DNA of 64,000 nt from Pseudomonas alcaligenes (GCF_041729615.1 NZ_CP154874.1:3703501-3767500); one strand, 5' to 3'; shown: positions 45,799-54,671, counted from the stretch's first letter. Notes: generated by a model from the letters alone, not told the origin. A program made the numbers and translations.

Positions 45799-46581
45799 GT
45801 GCTCACCGAGCAGTTCCTGGTGTATGCGGCGCAGAGCGTCGCGGGGCGGGTGCGTGCGCACAACGAGGACGCCGTGCTGTGCCAGCCGCGACTCGGCCTG
45901 TGGGCGGTGGCCGATGGCATGGGCGGACACCAGTGCGGCGAAGTCGCCAGCGCCCTGGCCCTGGAACAATTGCAGCAGGCGATCGAGACCGGCAGTGACC
46001 TGGAACAGGCCATCCACGCCGCCAACCGGGCCATTCTCGCTGCGGTGCAGGAGGAGGGCGGGCGGCGCATGGGCAGCACCCTGGTGGCCGTGCGCATCGC
46101 CGAGGCGGACTTCGAGGTGGCCTGGGTCGGCGACAGCCGCGCCTACCGCATCAGCCTGGACGGCATCGAGCGCCTGACCCGTGACCACAGCTGGGTGCAG
46201 GCGATGATCGACGCCGGCGAGATGAGCGCCGAGCAGGCCCGCCAGCATCCGCGGCGCAACATCGTCACCCAGTGCCTGGGGCAGGACGTGCAGGCCCTGG
46301 AGGTCGGCCGCGTACAGGGCAGCCTGGCGCCCGGCGAGTTGCTGCTGCTGTGCAGCGACGGCCTCAGTGGCGAGCTGGAGGATGAGCAGATCCTGGCGCT
46401 CTGCGCCGCGGCCGCGACCCTCGACGAACTGGTCGAGCGGCTGGTGGGGCTGGCCAACCAGCAGGGCGGCAGAGACAATATCTCCTGCATCGTGCTGGGC
46501 CGCAGCCTGGCCGACACGGCGGCAACCGACGCCCGGCCGCGCAACTTCATCAGCCGCTGGCTGCAATCGCGCAAGCACTAA
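45799..46581 (+). CDS. PP2C-type Ser/Thr protein phosphatase
   Basis: The 260-aa protein is a metal-dependent phosphatase of the PppA/Stp1 type. Motifs are VRAHNEDAVLC (motif 1), VADGMGGHQCGE (motif 2), WVGDSRAYR, LLCSDGLSGELED and GGRDNISCIVL, all with the metal-binding Asp residues. It starts at GTG 45799. The kinase gene follows 17 bp downstream and the FHA gene comes third, so the three form one phospho-signalling operon. Confidence 0.93.
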   Translation: MLTEQFLVYAAQSVAGRVRAHNEDAVLCQPRLGLWAVADGMGGHQCGEVASALALEQLQQAIETGSDLEQAIHAANRAILAAVQEEGGRRMGSTLVAVRIAEADFEVAWVGDSRAYRISLDGIERLTRDHSWVQAMIDAGEMSAEQARQHPRRNIVTQCLGQDVQALEVGRVQGSLAPGELLLLCSDGLSGELEDEQILALCAAAATLDELVERLVGLANQQGGRDNISCIVLGRSLADTAATDARPRNFISRWLQSRKH

Positions 46582-46598
46582 CCATCGACGCAGATCCC

Positions 46599-48293
46599 AT
46601 GAGCGACACTTTGCTTGAAATTCCCGGTTATCGCGTGCACGGCCAGCTGGGCAAGGGCGGCATGGCCGAAGTCTTCCTCGCCACCCAGGAGTCGCTGCAT
46701 CGAAAGGTGGCGATCAAGGTGCTGCGCAGTGCCGAGGACCAGACCTTCAGCCAGCGCTTCGTCAAGGAAGCGCACATAGTCGCCTCGCTCAATCATCCGT
46801 CGATCATCACCATCCACGATATCGACCAGCTGGCCGATGGCCGCCACTACCTGGCCATGGAGTTCCTCCCCGGCGGCGACCTGGCCCGGCACAAGGGCGA
46901 GCTGTTCGCTCCCGAGCGTGCCCTGCAGATCGTCCGCCAGGTCGCCAGCGGCCTGGCCGTGGTCCATGACAAGGGCCTGGTGCACCGCGATGTGAAGCCG
47001 GCCAACATCCTCTTCCGCGGCGACGGTACCGCCGTGCTCACCGACTTCGGCGTGGCCAAGGATGTGGACATCGACAGCGAGCTGACCCAGTTCGGCGTGG
47101 CCGTCGGCAGCCCGGCCTACAGCAGCCCGGAGCAGGCCCAATGCCAGCCCCTGGACGCGCGCAGCGACATCTACAGCCTGGGTGTGATCCTTCTGGAGAT
47201 GCTCACCGGCAACAACCCCTATCGCGGCGGCAACTACACCCAGACCGTGGTCAACCACGTGCAGATGGAGCCGCCACCTCTGCCCGATAGCCTGGGTGCC
47301 TTCCGTGGCGTGCTCGCACGCATGCTGGCGAAGCAGCCCGAGGAGCGCTTCGCCGACTGCCGCGCGCTGCTCGCCGCACTGGACGAGGTGGAGCTGAGCG
47401 ACCTGGAGCAGACCCAGCTGCGCCCGGCGCTGCCGCTGCCCGAGGCGGCAGCCGTGGCGCAGAAGCCGCGCAAGCGCCGTTCGGCCATGCCGCTGCTGGT
47501 GGTGCTGAGCGTGCTGGTGCTGCTCGGTACCCTGGCTTCGGCCGGCCTGTATATCCAGCAGCAGCGGCAGATCGCCGTGCTGCTCGAGCAGGCCGAGCAG
47601 CGCTTCGCCGCCGGCCAGCTGAGCGAGCCGGCGCAGGACAGTGCCGAGCACTACTTCAACCAGGTGCTGGCCATCGACGCTGGCAGCGACGAGGCCCTGG
47701 CCGGTCTGCAGCGCATCCGCGAGGTGCGCATCGGCGCGCTGCTGCAGCAGGCCGAGCAGCGCCTGGCTGACGGCCTGCTGACCGAGCCGGCCGGGGACAA
47801 CGCCGACCACTATTTCCGCCAGGCCCTGCTGATCGACCCGCAGCACGCGGCCGCCCTCGATGGCCTGCAACGCGTGCTGGCCGCGCGCATCGCCCGCTAT
47901 CTGCAGCTGGCCGAACGCAGCATCGCCGACAAGCGCTTGCTGCTGCCTGCCGAAGACAGCGCCGTGCACTATTACCGGCAGATTCTCGGTTGGGCGCCGG
48001 ACAATGCCGATGCCCTGGCCGGCCTCAATCGCGTGGCCCTGCTGTACCGCGACCTGGCCAAGGGCGCCTACCGGCGTGGCGACTTCCCCGGTGCCCTGGC
48101 CATGATCGAGCGCGGCCTCGAGGCCGAGCCGCAGAATGCCGAGCTGCTGAGGATGCACGGCGAGCACCAGCAACTGCTCGCCGAGGCCCGTGCCGCCAGT
48201 GCGCGTGCGGCCGCCGAGCGGGCCGCGCGCGAGGAACAGGAGCGCCAGAGCAACCCGCTCAAGCGCGCCTGGAACAATATCTTCGGCCAGTGA
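46599..48293 (+). CDS. Membrane Ser/Thr protein kinase with periplasmic repeats
   Basis: The 564-aa protein has a complete Hanks-type kinase domain: Gly loop GQLGKGGMAEV, Lys40, Glu57, catalytic HRDVKPAN (Asp131) and DFG at 149-151. A membrane helix follows near residues 295-315. Beyond it are three or four TPR-like modules of about 56 residues (LEQAEQRFAAGQLSEPAQDSA and LQQAEQRLADGLLTEPAGDNA are diverged copies). With the helix, these would lie in the periplasm, perhaps as a sensor. It is paired with the PP2C phosphatase and an FHA protein. Confidence 0.93.
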   Translation: MSDTLLEIPGYRVHGQLGKGGMAEVFLATQESLHRKVAIKVLRSAEDQTFSQRFVKEAHIVASLNHPSIITIHDIDQLADGRHYLAMEFLPGGDLARHKGELFAPERALQIVRQVASGLAVVHDKGLVHRDVKPANILFRGDGTAVLTDFGVAKDVDIDSELTQFGVAVGSPAYSSPEQAQCQPLDARSDIYSLGVILLEMLTGNNPYRGGNYTQTVVNHVQMEPPPLPDSLGAFRGVLARMLAKQPEERFADCRALLAALDEVELSDLEQTQLRPALPLPEAAAVAQKPRKRRSAMPLLVVLSVLVLLGTLASAGLYIQQQRQIAVLLEQAEQRFAAGQLSEPAQDSAEHYFNQVLAIDAGSDEALAGLQRIREVRIGALLQQAEQRLADGLLTEPAGDNADHYFRQALLIDPQHAAALDGLQRVLAARIARYLQLAERSIADKRLLLPAEDSAVHYYRQILGWAPDNADALAGLNRVALLYRDLAKGAYRRGDFPGALAMIERGLEAEPQNAELLRMHGEHQQLLAEARAASARAAAERAAREEQERQSNPLKRAWNNIFGQ

Positions 48294-48309
48294 CCGACAG
48301 GACCCACCC

Positions 48310-49161
48310 ATGCTCAAGCTGCACTTCAAGGACAGCCGTCAGGCGCCCATCTGGCTGGTCGAGGAACGCTTCACCCTCGGGCGCGACAAGCGCAATACCC
48401 TGGCCCTGGATGATGCCGGGATCAGCGCCTTCCATGCCGAGATCCGCCAGGAAAATGGCCTCTACTACGTCAGTGACTGCGACAGCGAGCTGGGCACCTT
48501 CGTCAACGACGAGCGTATCGCCAGCCGCTACCAGTTGCGCTCCGGCGACAGCCTGCGCCTTGGCGAAGTGGAGCTGCAGCTGAGCGATCCGGCCAAGGCC
48601 AAGCCGCGCAACGAGGCCAGCCAGCGCTGGTTCCTGCAGGTGATCCAGGGTGAGCACGAGGGCAAGAAGTTCCACGTCAGCGGCTCCATGACCTTCGGCC
48701 GCTCGGTGAAGTGCGAGCTGTGCTTCAGCGATGCCCAGCTGTCGCGCCGGCACTGCGAGTTCTTCCTCAAGGACGATGTGCTGGAGGTCAAGGACCTGGC
48801 CTCGGCCAATGGCCTGCTGGTCAATGGCGAGAAGACCGGCGCCGCCGTGCTCAAGCCCGGTGACCAGGTGCGCATGGGCTCGGTGACCCTGCTGGTGATC
48901 GGTCCGCGGGTCGAGGTGCAGGCGGTGGAGGAGGAGAACGAGGACGCCACCCTGTTCGTGCGTGCCGTCGACCTGCCCAAGCCGGCGGCCGGCAAAGCGT
49001 CCAGGCCCGGTGCCGCGCCCACCATCAATCCGCTGCGCGCGGCCGCCCAGGCTCAGGCCGCGCCGGCGCCGGCCGGCAAGCGCGGAGCGGCGCTGCTGCC
49101 GCTCGGCCTCGGCCTGGTGCTGTTGGCGGCGGCCCTGGGCGGGGCGCTGCTGCTGTTGTGA
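48310..49161 (+). CDS. Double-FHA membrane protein
   Basis: The 283-aa protein has two FHA domains. The first contains FTLGRDKRNTLALDD and HAEIR, the second FGRSVKCELCFSDAQLSRRHC and ANGLLVNG. A proline/alanine linker and a C-terminal membrane helix (LLPLGLGLVLLAAALGGALLLL) follow. FHA domains bind phosphothreonine, so the protein is a likely substrate or reader for the kinase encoded upstream. ATG 48310 was preferred over an upstream frame that only shadows the kinase gene. Confidence 0.92.
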   Translation: MLKLHFKDSRQAPIWLVEERFTLGRDKRNTLALDDAGISAFHAEIRQENGLYYVSDCDSELGTFVNDERIASRYQLRSGDSLRLGEVELQLSDPAKAKPRNEASQRWFLQVIQGEHEGKKFHVSGSMTFGRSVKCELCFSDAQLSRRHCEFFLKDDVLEVKDLASANGLLVNGEKTGAAVLKPGDQVRMGSVTLLVIGPRVEVQAVEEENEDATLFVRAVDLPKPAAGKASRPGAAPTINPLRAAAQAQAAPAPAGKRGAALLPLGLGLVLLAAALGGALLLL

Positions 49162-49256
49162 TGCCCGATTGGTGAGTGTGCCTGGCGCAGCCTGACAGTG
49201 TTCCCTGGCCCCTGGCTGGGTAGGCTAGGCCGCTGACCCTGGAGATCGGAGTGCCC

Positions 49257-50573
49257 GTGAAGCTGCTACCCCTGCTGGCCTGTGCCGGATTGCTGAGTTG
49301 CCTGTCGTCCCCGGTCCTGGCCTGGTCCAACCACAGCCTGGGCAGCCTGCTGGCCCTGCGTGACCGGCCCGAGCTGCACCAGGACGTGCGCGTTGAGCCG
49401 CTGGAGGCCTTCCTGGCCGACCAGGCTATCGCCCTCGAGCGCCTGCTGGACGAGCAGGAAGCCTTCGCCCGCGAGCATTTCGCCTACTACCCGGCGCGCC
49501 CGGATGCGCTGCGCTGGAGCGCCACCGGCACGGGCGACCGCCGCGCCGCTTTCCTCCGGGCCCTGCGCATCAATCCCGAAGTCCGGCTGGCCAGCTTCAT
49601 CCAGCAGCTGCCGGGGCAGGATGCCGGCGGCCGGCCGCTGCTCGGCAGCGACCAGGTGCTGGTGTTCCACAAGGTCGGCCCCTGGACCCACTGGCGCTAC
49701 CTGGGCCTGCGCGCCGGCGAGTCGGTTCCGGCGCTGCAGGTGCTGGCCAGCGCGGCGGACGAGCCGGACTACGGCCACGACATCAACCTGTTCAGCGACA
49801 ACCCCGGCGAGGCGGGGCAGCACTACAACTTCGGCCCGCAGCCGTTCGGCGACGCGCGCTTCGAATACTCCTCGCAGGCGCCGTTCCATATCGGCTACTA
49901 CCACGAGGCGGCGCTGATCTTCGCCGCTGCGCCCTACCTGGGGCAGACCCTGCCGCACTGGCGCATCTACCAGTACAGCGGCCTGGCCCGTCTGGCCTTC
50001 GCCAGCGGCCACCCCTACTGGGGCTACCGTTTCCTCGGCTGGGCCATGCACTACCTGCAGGACCTCACCCAGCCCTACCACGCCAGGGTGCTGCCGGGGG
50101 TGAGCAGCGCCGGCATGGTGCTGATCGCGGCCAAGGCCGAGGCCGGCTACCCGCAGGCGCGCGAGGCGGCGATCCAGCGCGTGGCCGACCGTCACACCGC
50201 CATCGAGCAGTATCAGTTCGATCGTATGCAGGCGCTGCTCCGGGACGGCCAGGAGCAACATCCGCTGCTGAGCGCCTATGCCCGGGTCGAGGCCGATGCC
50301 GGCTACCCGGCCTTCGGCGTGGACTACGCGGCCCAGGTGGTGGCGGCCGAGTCCCATGCCCGCGCCGACGAGTTCGATGCCCTGATCGGTGAATGGATGG
50401 CACGCGGCAGTGCGGCCCGTGGCTTCAGCGAAGGCAACCGGCTGCAGTCGGTGCAGCCCGATCCGGCTCTGGAGCTTCTGCTGGTCGAGCTGTTCCGCCA
50501 CTTCGGTGCCCACAGCCGCAACGCCCTGGCGGCGGTGCAGGCCGATGCGACCGAGGTCGCCGCTCAGCGCTGA
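49257..50573 (+). CDS. Exported protein resembling zinc-dependent phospholipase C / S1-P1 nuclease
   Basis: The 438-aa protein has a signal peptide (MKLLPLLACAGLLSCLSS to LAW). The mature N-terminus is expected to begin near Trp-Ser-Asn-His, and later HYLQDLTQPYHARV fits HxxxDxxxPxH. In the zinc phospholipase C / P1 nuclease fold the N-terminal Trp and these His and Asp residues bind three zincs. Other His/Asp clusters (YGHDINLF, FHIGYYHEA) support this. The GTG 49257 was chosen because GGAG is five bases ahead; GTG 49251 is an alternative. Substrate is unknown. Confidence 0.7.
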   Translation: MKLLPLLACAGLLSCLSSPVLAWSNHSLGSLLALRDRPELHQDVRVEPLEAFLADQAIALERLLDEQEAFAREHFAYYPARPDALRWSATGTGDRRAAFLRALRINPEVRLASFIQQLPGQDAGGRPLLGSDQVLVFHKVGPWTHWRYLGLRAGESVPALQVLASAADEPDYGHDINLFSDNPGEAGQHYNFGPQPFGDARFEYSSQAPFHIGYYHEAALIFAAAPYLGQTLPHWRIYQYSGLARLAFASGHPYWGYRFLGWAMHYLQDLTQPYHARVLPGVSSAGMVLIAAKAEAGYPQAREAAIQRVADRHTAIEQYQFDRMQALLRDGQEQHPLLSAYARVEADAGYPAFGVDYAAQVVAAESHARADEFDALIGEWMARGSAARGFSEGNRLQSVQPDPALELLLVELFRHFGAHSRNALAAVQADATEVAAQR

Positions 50574-51415
50574 TACCACAGTTCCCGGCGCTGCAGCGGG
50601 GTCTGCGGCGGCAGCAGTGGGTTGTCCAGCTCGATGACCCGGCGCTGTTGCAGATTCGCCTGGCGCAGGTCGTCGCCGTGGTGCTGCAGGAACAGGTGCT
50701 CGAAGGAGCCGTCGGCCAGGGCCTTTTCCAGGCCCAGTTCCACGGTTTCGGCCAGCTCCGGGCGCTGCCTGGAGAAGAAGAAATACAGCGCAGTGGGGTA
50801 GTGCAGGACCAGGTGGCGGTCCAGCACCAGATCCGCAGAGTTCTGGTGGCGCAGCTCGGCGCGGGCCTCCAGCACCGAGCGCGGGAAGTAGTCGAAGCGC
50901 CCGGCCTGCAGCATGAGGAACAGGCTGTCGTAGCTGGAACTGGTCTCCACGCGCAGCTCATGACCGCGCAGAATCAGGGTGTCCGGCCAGTCGTGCCCCT
51001 GTCCTGCGCTGAGCTTGCGCAGGTCCTCCAGGCTGCGCACTTCGCGCAGCAACTGCGCCCGGTCGGCGCGCAAGAGAGCGATGCGCCAGCCGTACAGCCC
51101 CCGGTCCAGCGGGATGCGCACCGGCAGCAGGCGTCGCTCGCGCTCGACGCTGGTCATGGTCCAGACCACGTCCACCGCTTCGTTCTGCTCCAGGCCGAGC
51201 AGGGCGCGGCCCTGTTCCATATGGTGCTGCGAGGGTTCGATGCGCAGCGGGCTGCCCGCCCGGTCCAGGGCCAGCTGCAGCAGCGCCAGCGGGTAGGCCG
51301 GGCGGAACTCGTCGCCGGCCGGCGCCCGCGGATAGCGCAAGACCCCCTCCGCGGACAGGCAGGGCAGGGCGATCAGCAGCAGGGTCAGGAGCCAGGGCAG
51401 GCGCCGCAGGGGCAT
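50564..51415 (-). CDS. Orphan periplasmic solute-binding protein (SBP_bac_3-like, diverged)
   Basis: The 283-aa protein has a signal peptide (MPLRRLPWLLTLLLIALPCLSA). The body has a binding-protein pattern with VDVVWTMTSVERERRLLPV and YFFFSRQRPELAETVE. It is more diverged than the other two copies in the window. It has no neighbouring transport genes. The 3' end overlaps the zinc-phospholipase-like gene by ten bases in a tail-to-tail arrangement. Confidence 0.75.
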   Translation of the reverse strand: MPLRRLPWLLTLLLIALPCLSAEGVLRYPRAPAGDEFRPAYPLALLQLALDRAGSPLRIEPSQHHMEQGRALLGLEQNEAVDVVWTMTSVERERRLLPVRIPLDRGLYGWRIALLRADRAQLLREVRSLEDLRKLSAGQGHDWPDTLILRGHELRVETSSSYDSLFLMLQAGRFDYFPRSVLEARAELRHQNSADLVLDRHLVLHYPTALYFFFSRQRPELAETVELGLEKALADGSFEHLFLQHHGDDLRQANLQQRRVIELDNPLLPPQTPLQRRELWYQR

Positions 51416-51472
51416 CGATTGCAGTCCTTCGCACAGCATCGTGGTGCGCGCATTATGCCAGCCCCCGAGGCT

Positions 51473-51793
51473 TCAGGCCCTGCGCCGTTCGGCGATGATT
51501 TCCGGCAGGTCGCTGCGGCGCAGGTAGACGCGCAGCGGCTCGGAAATGTTCAGACGCTCATCGATCCGCTGCTCCAGCAGCAGGCCCAGGCGTGCCCGGC
51601 TGAGGGTCATCAGCGTGCCCTCGAGCGGCTGCCAGACGAACTCGGCACAGGGCTGGATGCTGTCCTCGGCCACATCCAGGCCGAAGGAATCCTCGCTGAA
51701 ACGCACGATGTGCTGTTGATTCCTGGTGTTGTAGCCGACCAGGCCCTGCAGGGCGTCGGCGGCGGCGCAGATGCTGGACGATGTGATACTCAT
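51473..51793 (-). CDS. Conserved-looking 106-aa hypothetical protein
   Basis: The protein starts MSITSSSICAAADALQGL after CAGGAGG. It has no signal peptide or membrane helix and reads as a small alpha/beta domain (QHIVRFSEDSFGLDVAED, then EGTLMTLSRARLGLLL). An upstream start would add ten residues but lacks a ribosome site. I do not recognise it. Confidence 0.65.
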   Translation of the reverse strand: MSITSSSICAAADALQGLVGYNTRNQQHIVRFSEDSFGLDVAEDSIQPCAEFVWQPLEGTLMTLSRARLGLLLEQRIDERLNISEPLRVYLRRSDLPEIIAERRRA

Positions 51794-51904
51794 GCAAACC
51801 TCCTGTTGGTGGTGGGTCTGCACGCAAGGGGTGTGGTTTTTTGCCGGCCATCCTAGGCCATGGTGGCGCCGGCGCCTTGCTCTGGGTCAAGCGAGAGCGG
51901 CGGC

Positions 51905-51937
51905 CGCAAAGAACACACCCGGCGGCTGCCGGGTGTG
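51905..51937 (-). terminator. Terminator of the 43-aa gene (minus strand)
   Basis: The stem CACACCCGGC / GCCGGGTGTG with a 4-base loop is followed on the minus strand by TTCTTT. It lies ten bases past the stop of the small basic gene. Confidence 0.8.
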
Positions 51938-51944
51938 CGAGGGG

Positions 51945-52076
51945 TCAGGGGTTGGGGGCATGGCTGCCCAGCAGGGTGGTGCCGGACTTCTTGTTGCGCT
52001 TGGCCATGCGTTTTTCCTGGGCACTCTTCAGAGGCTTCTTCTTCGCCTCCTTGTGCCTGTCCATACCTTTGCTCAT
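51945..52076 (-). CDS. 43-aa very basic small protein
   Basis: The product starts MSKGMDRHKEAKKKPLKSAQ and ends LLGSHAPNP. About a third of the residues are Lys or Arg. A strong GGAGGT lies nine bases before the ATG and a rho-independent terminator follows the stop, so it looks like a real one-gene unit. It may bind nucleic acid or the ribosome; this is inferred only from charge. Confidence 0.7.
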   Translation of the reverse strand: MSKGMDRHKEAKKKPLKSAQEKRMAKRNKKSGTTLLGSHAPNP

Positions 52077-52196
52077 GGCGTTACCTCCGAAATGGGCCGG
52101 GTCGAGTGTCAAGCTCCAGTGCCACTACCACCTCCCAGGCTGTGCCAGCCTGCTGCATGCCTTGCCTTGAGCATAGCTCCACTGTCGGCGGGTGGC

Positions 52197-52601
52197 TCAG
52201 CCAGGCGTCAGATGGCGCAAGCTTGGCAGGACGTGCAGGCGCAGCAGTGGGGCCAGGTCGGCGGTGTCCGGGCCCTGCGGGTCGTGCCAGCGCAGCTCCG
52301 CCAGCTCGGCGCCGGCCTGCACCGGGTGCGCCAGGCGGGCGAGAAAAACCTGGCTGTCGATCTCGGTGGCCGGCTCGTTGGCGGCCGGCGCGCGAAAGCG
52401 CCCCAGTGCAAGCAGTGCGGATTCGTCGAGGCTCAGTTGCAGTTCTTCCTGCAGTTCGCGGCGCAGAGCGCCCAGCGACGTTTCCCCGGGCTCGATCTTG
52501 CCGCCGGGCAGCATGAAGGCGCGGGTGTCGCGCTTGCGCACCAGCAGCAGGTGGTTGCTGGCGTCCAGCAGGCAGACGGCGGCGATGCGCAGCAGCTTCA
52601 T
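52197..52601 (-). CDS. Nudix hydrolase
   Basis: The 134-aa protein has a full Nudix box, GGKIEPGETSLGALRREL then QEELQL, with the metal-binding Glu residues. It has no fused domain and no clear substrate signature. It overlaps the end of the 62-aa gene by four bases, in an operon with the YebC paralogue. Confidence 0.93.
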   Translation of the reverse strand: MKLLRIAAVCLLDASNHLLLVRKRDTRAFMLPGGKIEPGETSLGALRRELQEELQLSLDESALLALGRFRAPAANEPATEIDSQVFLARLAHPVQAGAELAELRWHDPQGPDTADLAPLLRLHVLPSLRHLTPG

Positions 52602-52786
52602 GCGCCGCTCAGGCGCTGCAGCTCGCGGCGTACCATGGCCGCGTAGGCGGGCGGGGTGAGGCGGTACAGCTCGGCGGCCACCCAGTCCAGCCAGCGCGCG
52701 CCGAGGCTGGCGCGCTCGGCCAACAGGCGCCGGGCCTCGGCCTCGGCGCGTGCGGCGTGCTGCTGGTGGAACTCGGCCCGGCTCAT
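52598..52786 (-). CDS. 62-aa hypothetical protein between yebC-like and nudix genes
   Basis: The protein ([20 protein letters not shown] to LQRLSGA) is mainly helical and Ala/Arg/Leu-rich. It is translationally coupled on both sides: its ATG overlaps the YebC stop and its stop overlaps the Nudix ATG. No family is recognised. Confidence 0.65.
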   Translation of the reverse strand: MSRAEFHQQHAARAEAEARRLLAERASLGARWLDWVAAELYRLTPPAYAAMVRRELQRLSGA

Positions 52787-53487
52787 CAGCCGGCGAGGCC
52801 GACGTAGACGTTCTGCACGTCGTCGTGAGCGTCGATGGCCTCGAGGAAGGCTTCGACCTCTTCCAGCTGCTCCGGCGTCAGGCTGGTCACCGGGTTCTTC
52901 GGGCGGTAGCCGAGCTTGGCCGAGTTGACGGTGAAGCCATGCTCCGGCAGGGCCTTGCACACGGCGTCGAGGTCGGTCGGGTCGGTGATGAACAGGGTCG
53001 CGCCCTCGTCGTCCGGGACGAAGTCCTGGGCACCGGCCTCGATGGCGGCCAGCTCCGGATCGGCGCCGCTGTCGCTGCTGGCCTCAATCAGACCGACATG
53101 GTCGAAGTCCCAGCTCACCGAGCCGGAGGCCCCCAGCTGGCCCTTGCGGAACAGCACGCGGATCTCGGCCACGGTACGGTTCACGTTGTCGGTCAGGCAT
53201 TCGACGATCACCGGCACCTGGTGCGGGGCGAAGCCCTCGTACTGGGTGCGCTCGTAGTTGACCACCTCACCGGACAGGCCGGCGCCTTTCTTGATCGCAC
53301 GCTCCAGGGTGTCCTTGGGCATGGACGCCTTCTTGGCCTGGTGCACGGCCAGGCGCAGCTTGGGGTTCATGTCCGGATCGGCGCCGTTACGCGCGGCGAT
53401 CATGATTTCCTTCACCAGTTTGCCGAAGATCTTTCCTCGGGCATTTGCGGCGGCTTCTTTGGGTTTGGCTTTCCACTGGGCGCCCAT
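52786..53487 (-). CDS. YebC/PmpR family protein, YeeN-type paralogue
   Basis: The 233-aa protein starts [19 protein letters not shown], like YeeN, rather than MAGHSKW of YebC itself. The three-domain pattern continues with [18 protein letters not shown], then [20 protein letters not shown] and [15 protein letters not shown]. Family members act as transcription regulators or help ribosomes at proline stretches. This copy is separate from the ruvABC-linked yebC. Confidence 0.9.
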   Translation of the reverse strand: MGAQWKAKPKEAAANARGKIFGKLVKEIMIAARNGADPDMNPKLRLAVHQAKKASMPKDTLERAIKKGAGLSGEVVNYERTQYEGFAPHQVPVIVECLTDNVNRTVAEIRVLFRKGQLGASGSVSWDFDHVGLIEASSDSGADPELAAIEAGAQDFVPDDEGATLFITDPTDLDAVCKALPEHGFTVNSAKLGYRPKNPVTSLTPEQLEEVEAFLEAIDAHDDVQNVYVGLAG

Positions 53488-53668
53488 GGCGGTGTTCTCG
53501 CGGGTTGCGTCTGACGGAGCCCCGGCAGGCGGGGCGGGCTGAGGGTGCAGATTCTAGCGTCTTGCCATGGCGGGTCGCCATCGCCGGGCGCATCGCGAGC
53601 CGGTCGGGTATGGGTGGGTCGCGGCGGCCCGCTGAGGCGCGCCGCGGCAGCGAGCGGTGTCGCGTGTC

Positions 53669-54040
53669 TCAGTCGAGCAGGTCGGCCGGCACGTTGCCGC
53701 CGTTGGCAGCGAGCTTCTGCAGCACGGTCTTGTGCAGCCAGATGTTCATCTGTGCCGAGTCACCCATCTTCTCCACCGGGCAGCCCAGTTCCCCGGCCAG
53801 TTCCTTGCGCGCCGCCAGGCTGCTGTCGAGGCCGAGCAGCTTGAGCAGGTCGACGATGGAGACCTTCCAGTTGAGCTTTTCCGGATGGCTGGCAGCCAGG
53901 GTCTCGAGCCTGGCCACCACGTCCACCAAAGGCACGGCGCCGGCGTCGATTGGTGCCGGTGCCGGCGCCTTGGGCTCGGCGGTGGCGGCCTCGGCGGCGC
54001 CGAATCCGAGCACTTGCAGGATCTTGTTGAACAGGCCCAT
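53669..54040 (-). CDS. DUF3597 family protein
   Basis: The 123-aa protein starts MGLFNKILQVLGFG, has an Ala/Pro linker and then the DUF3597 helical domain (VDVVARLETLAASHPEKLNW, then LLKLLGLDSSLAARKELA). The family resembles LysM-linked small domains but has no known function. The ATG 54040 follows GGAGGG. Confidence 0.88.
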   Translation of the reverse strand: MGLFNKILQVLGFGAAEAATAEPKAPAPAPIDAGAVPLVDVVARLETLAASHPEKLNWKVSIVDLLKLLGLDSSLAARKELAGELGCPVEKMGDSAQMNIWLHKTVLQKLAANGGNVPADLLD

Positions 54041-54239
54041 GGGATACCCTCCGTTGTTGTCGAGGTGGAGGCGGGAGCTTAGACCATGGCTCGTGTGTCG
54101 ACCGATCCGACGCCCTTGATGCAGGTCAGCAAAGAGTGTTTCGACGTGCAACAGGCTCGCCTTTTTCCGAACGGAAGGCGTAGGCTGGGGGTGTCGCGCA
54201 ACAGCGACCTCTGGCTGAAAGTTGAATAAGGAAGGCTTT

Positions 54240-54656
54240 ATGCAAATCCAGGTTCACAGCGATAACCATATCGACGGTAGCGCCCGCCTCGCCGGCTGGG
54301 TCAGCTCCACCATCACCAGCCAACTGGAACGTTTCGACGAGGAACTGACCCGCGTCGTCGTCCACTTCAACGATGAGAATGGCGGCAAGGCCGGCGCCAA
54401 CGACAAGCGCTGCCAGATCGAGGCGCGGCCCAAGGGGCTGCAGCCGCTATCGGTCACGCACAAGGCCGAATCCATCGAGTTCGCCCTCGATGGCGCCGTG
54501 GAGAAACTGGGCCATGCCCTCGATCACCAGCTCGGCAAGCTGCGCAGCAAGCGCGGGCCGAGCCACCGCGATGGCGTGGCGGCTGGCGATGCCGGCGCCC
54601 AGGACCAGCTGCTGGAAGAGGACTTCCTCGCCGAGCAGCAGCTGCGCAGCGTCTGA
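54240..54656 (+). CDS. HPF/RaiA-like ribosome-associated protein
   Basis: The 138-aa protein has the HPF/RaiA fold (MQIQVHSDNHIDGSARLAGW, then CQIEARPKGLQPLSVTHKA and ALDGAVEKLGHALDHQLGKL). Such proteins bind the 30S A/P sites and promote hibernation in stationary phase. It is not the rpoN-linked hpf. ATG 54240 follows AAGGAAG. Its C-terminus has a short acidic tail instead of the long dimerisation domain. Confidence 0.9.
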   Translation: MQIQVHSDNHIDGSARLAGWVSSTITSQLERFDEELTRVVVHFNDENGGKAGANDKRCQIEARPKGLQPLSVTHKAESIEFALDGAVEKLGHALDHQLGKLRSKRGPSHRDGVAAGDAGAQDQLLEEDFLAEQQLRSV

Positions 54657-54671
54657 CCTTTCCTGCAACTG

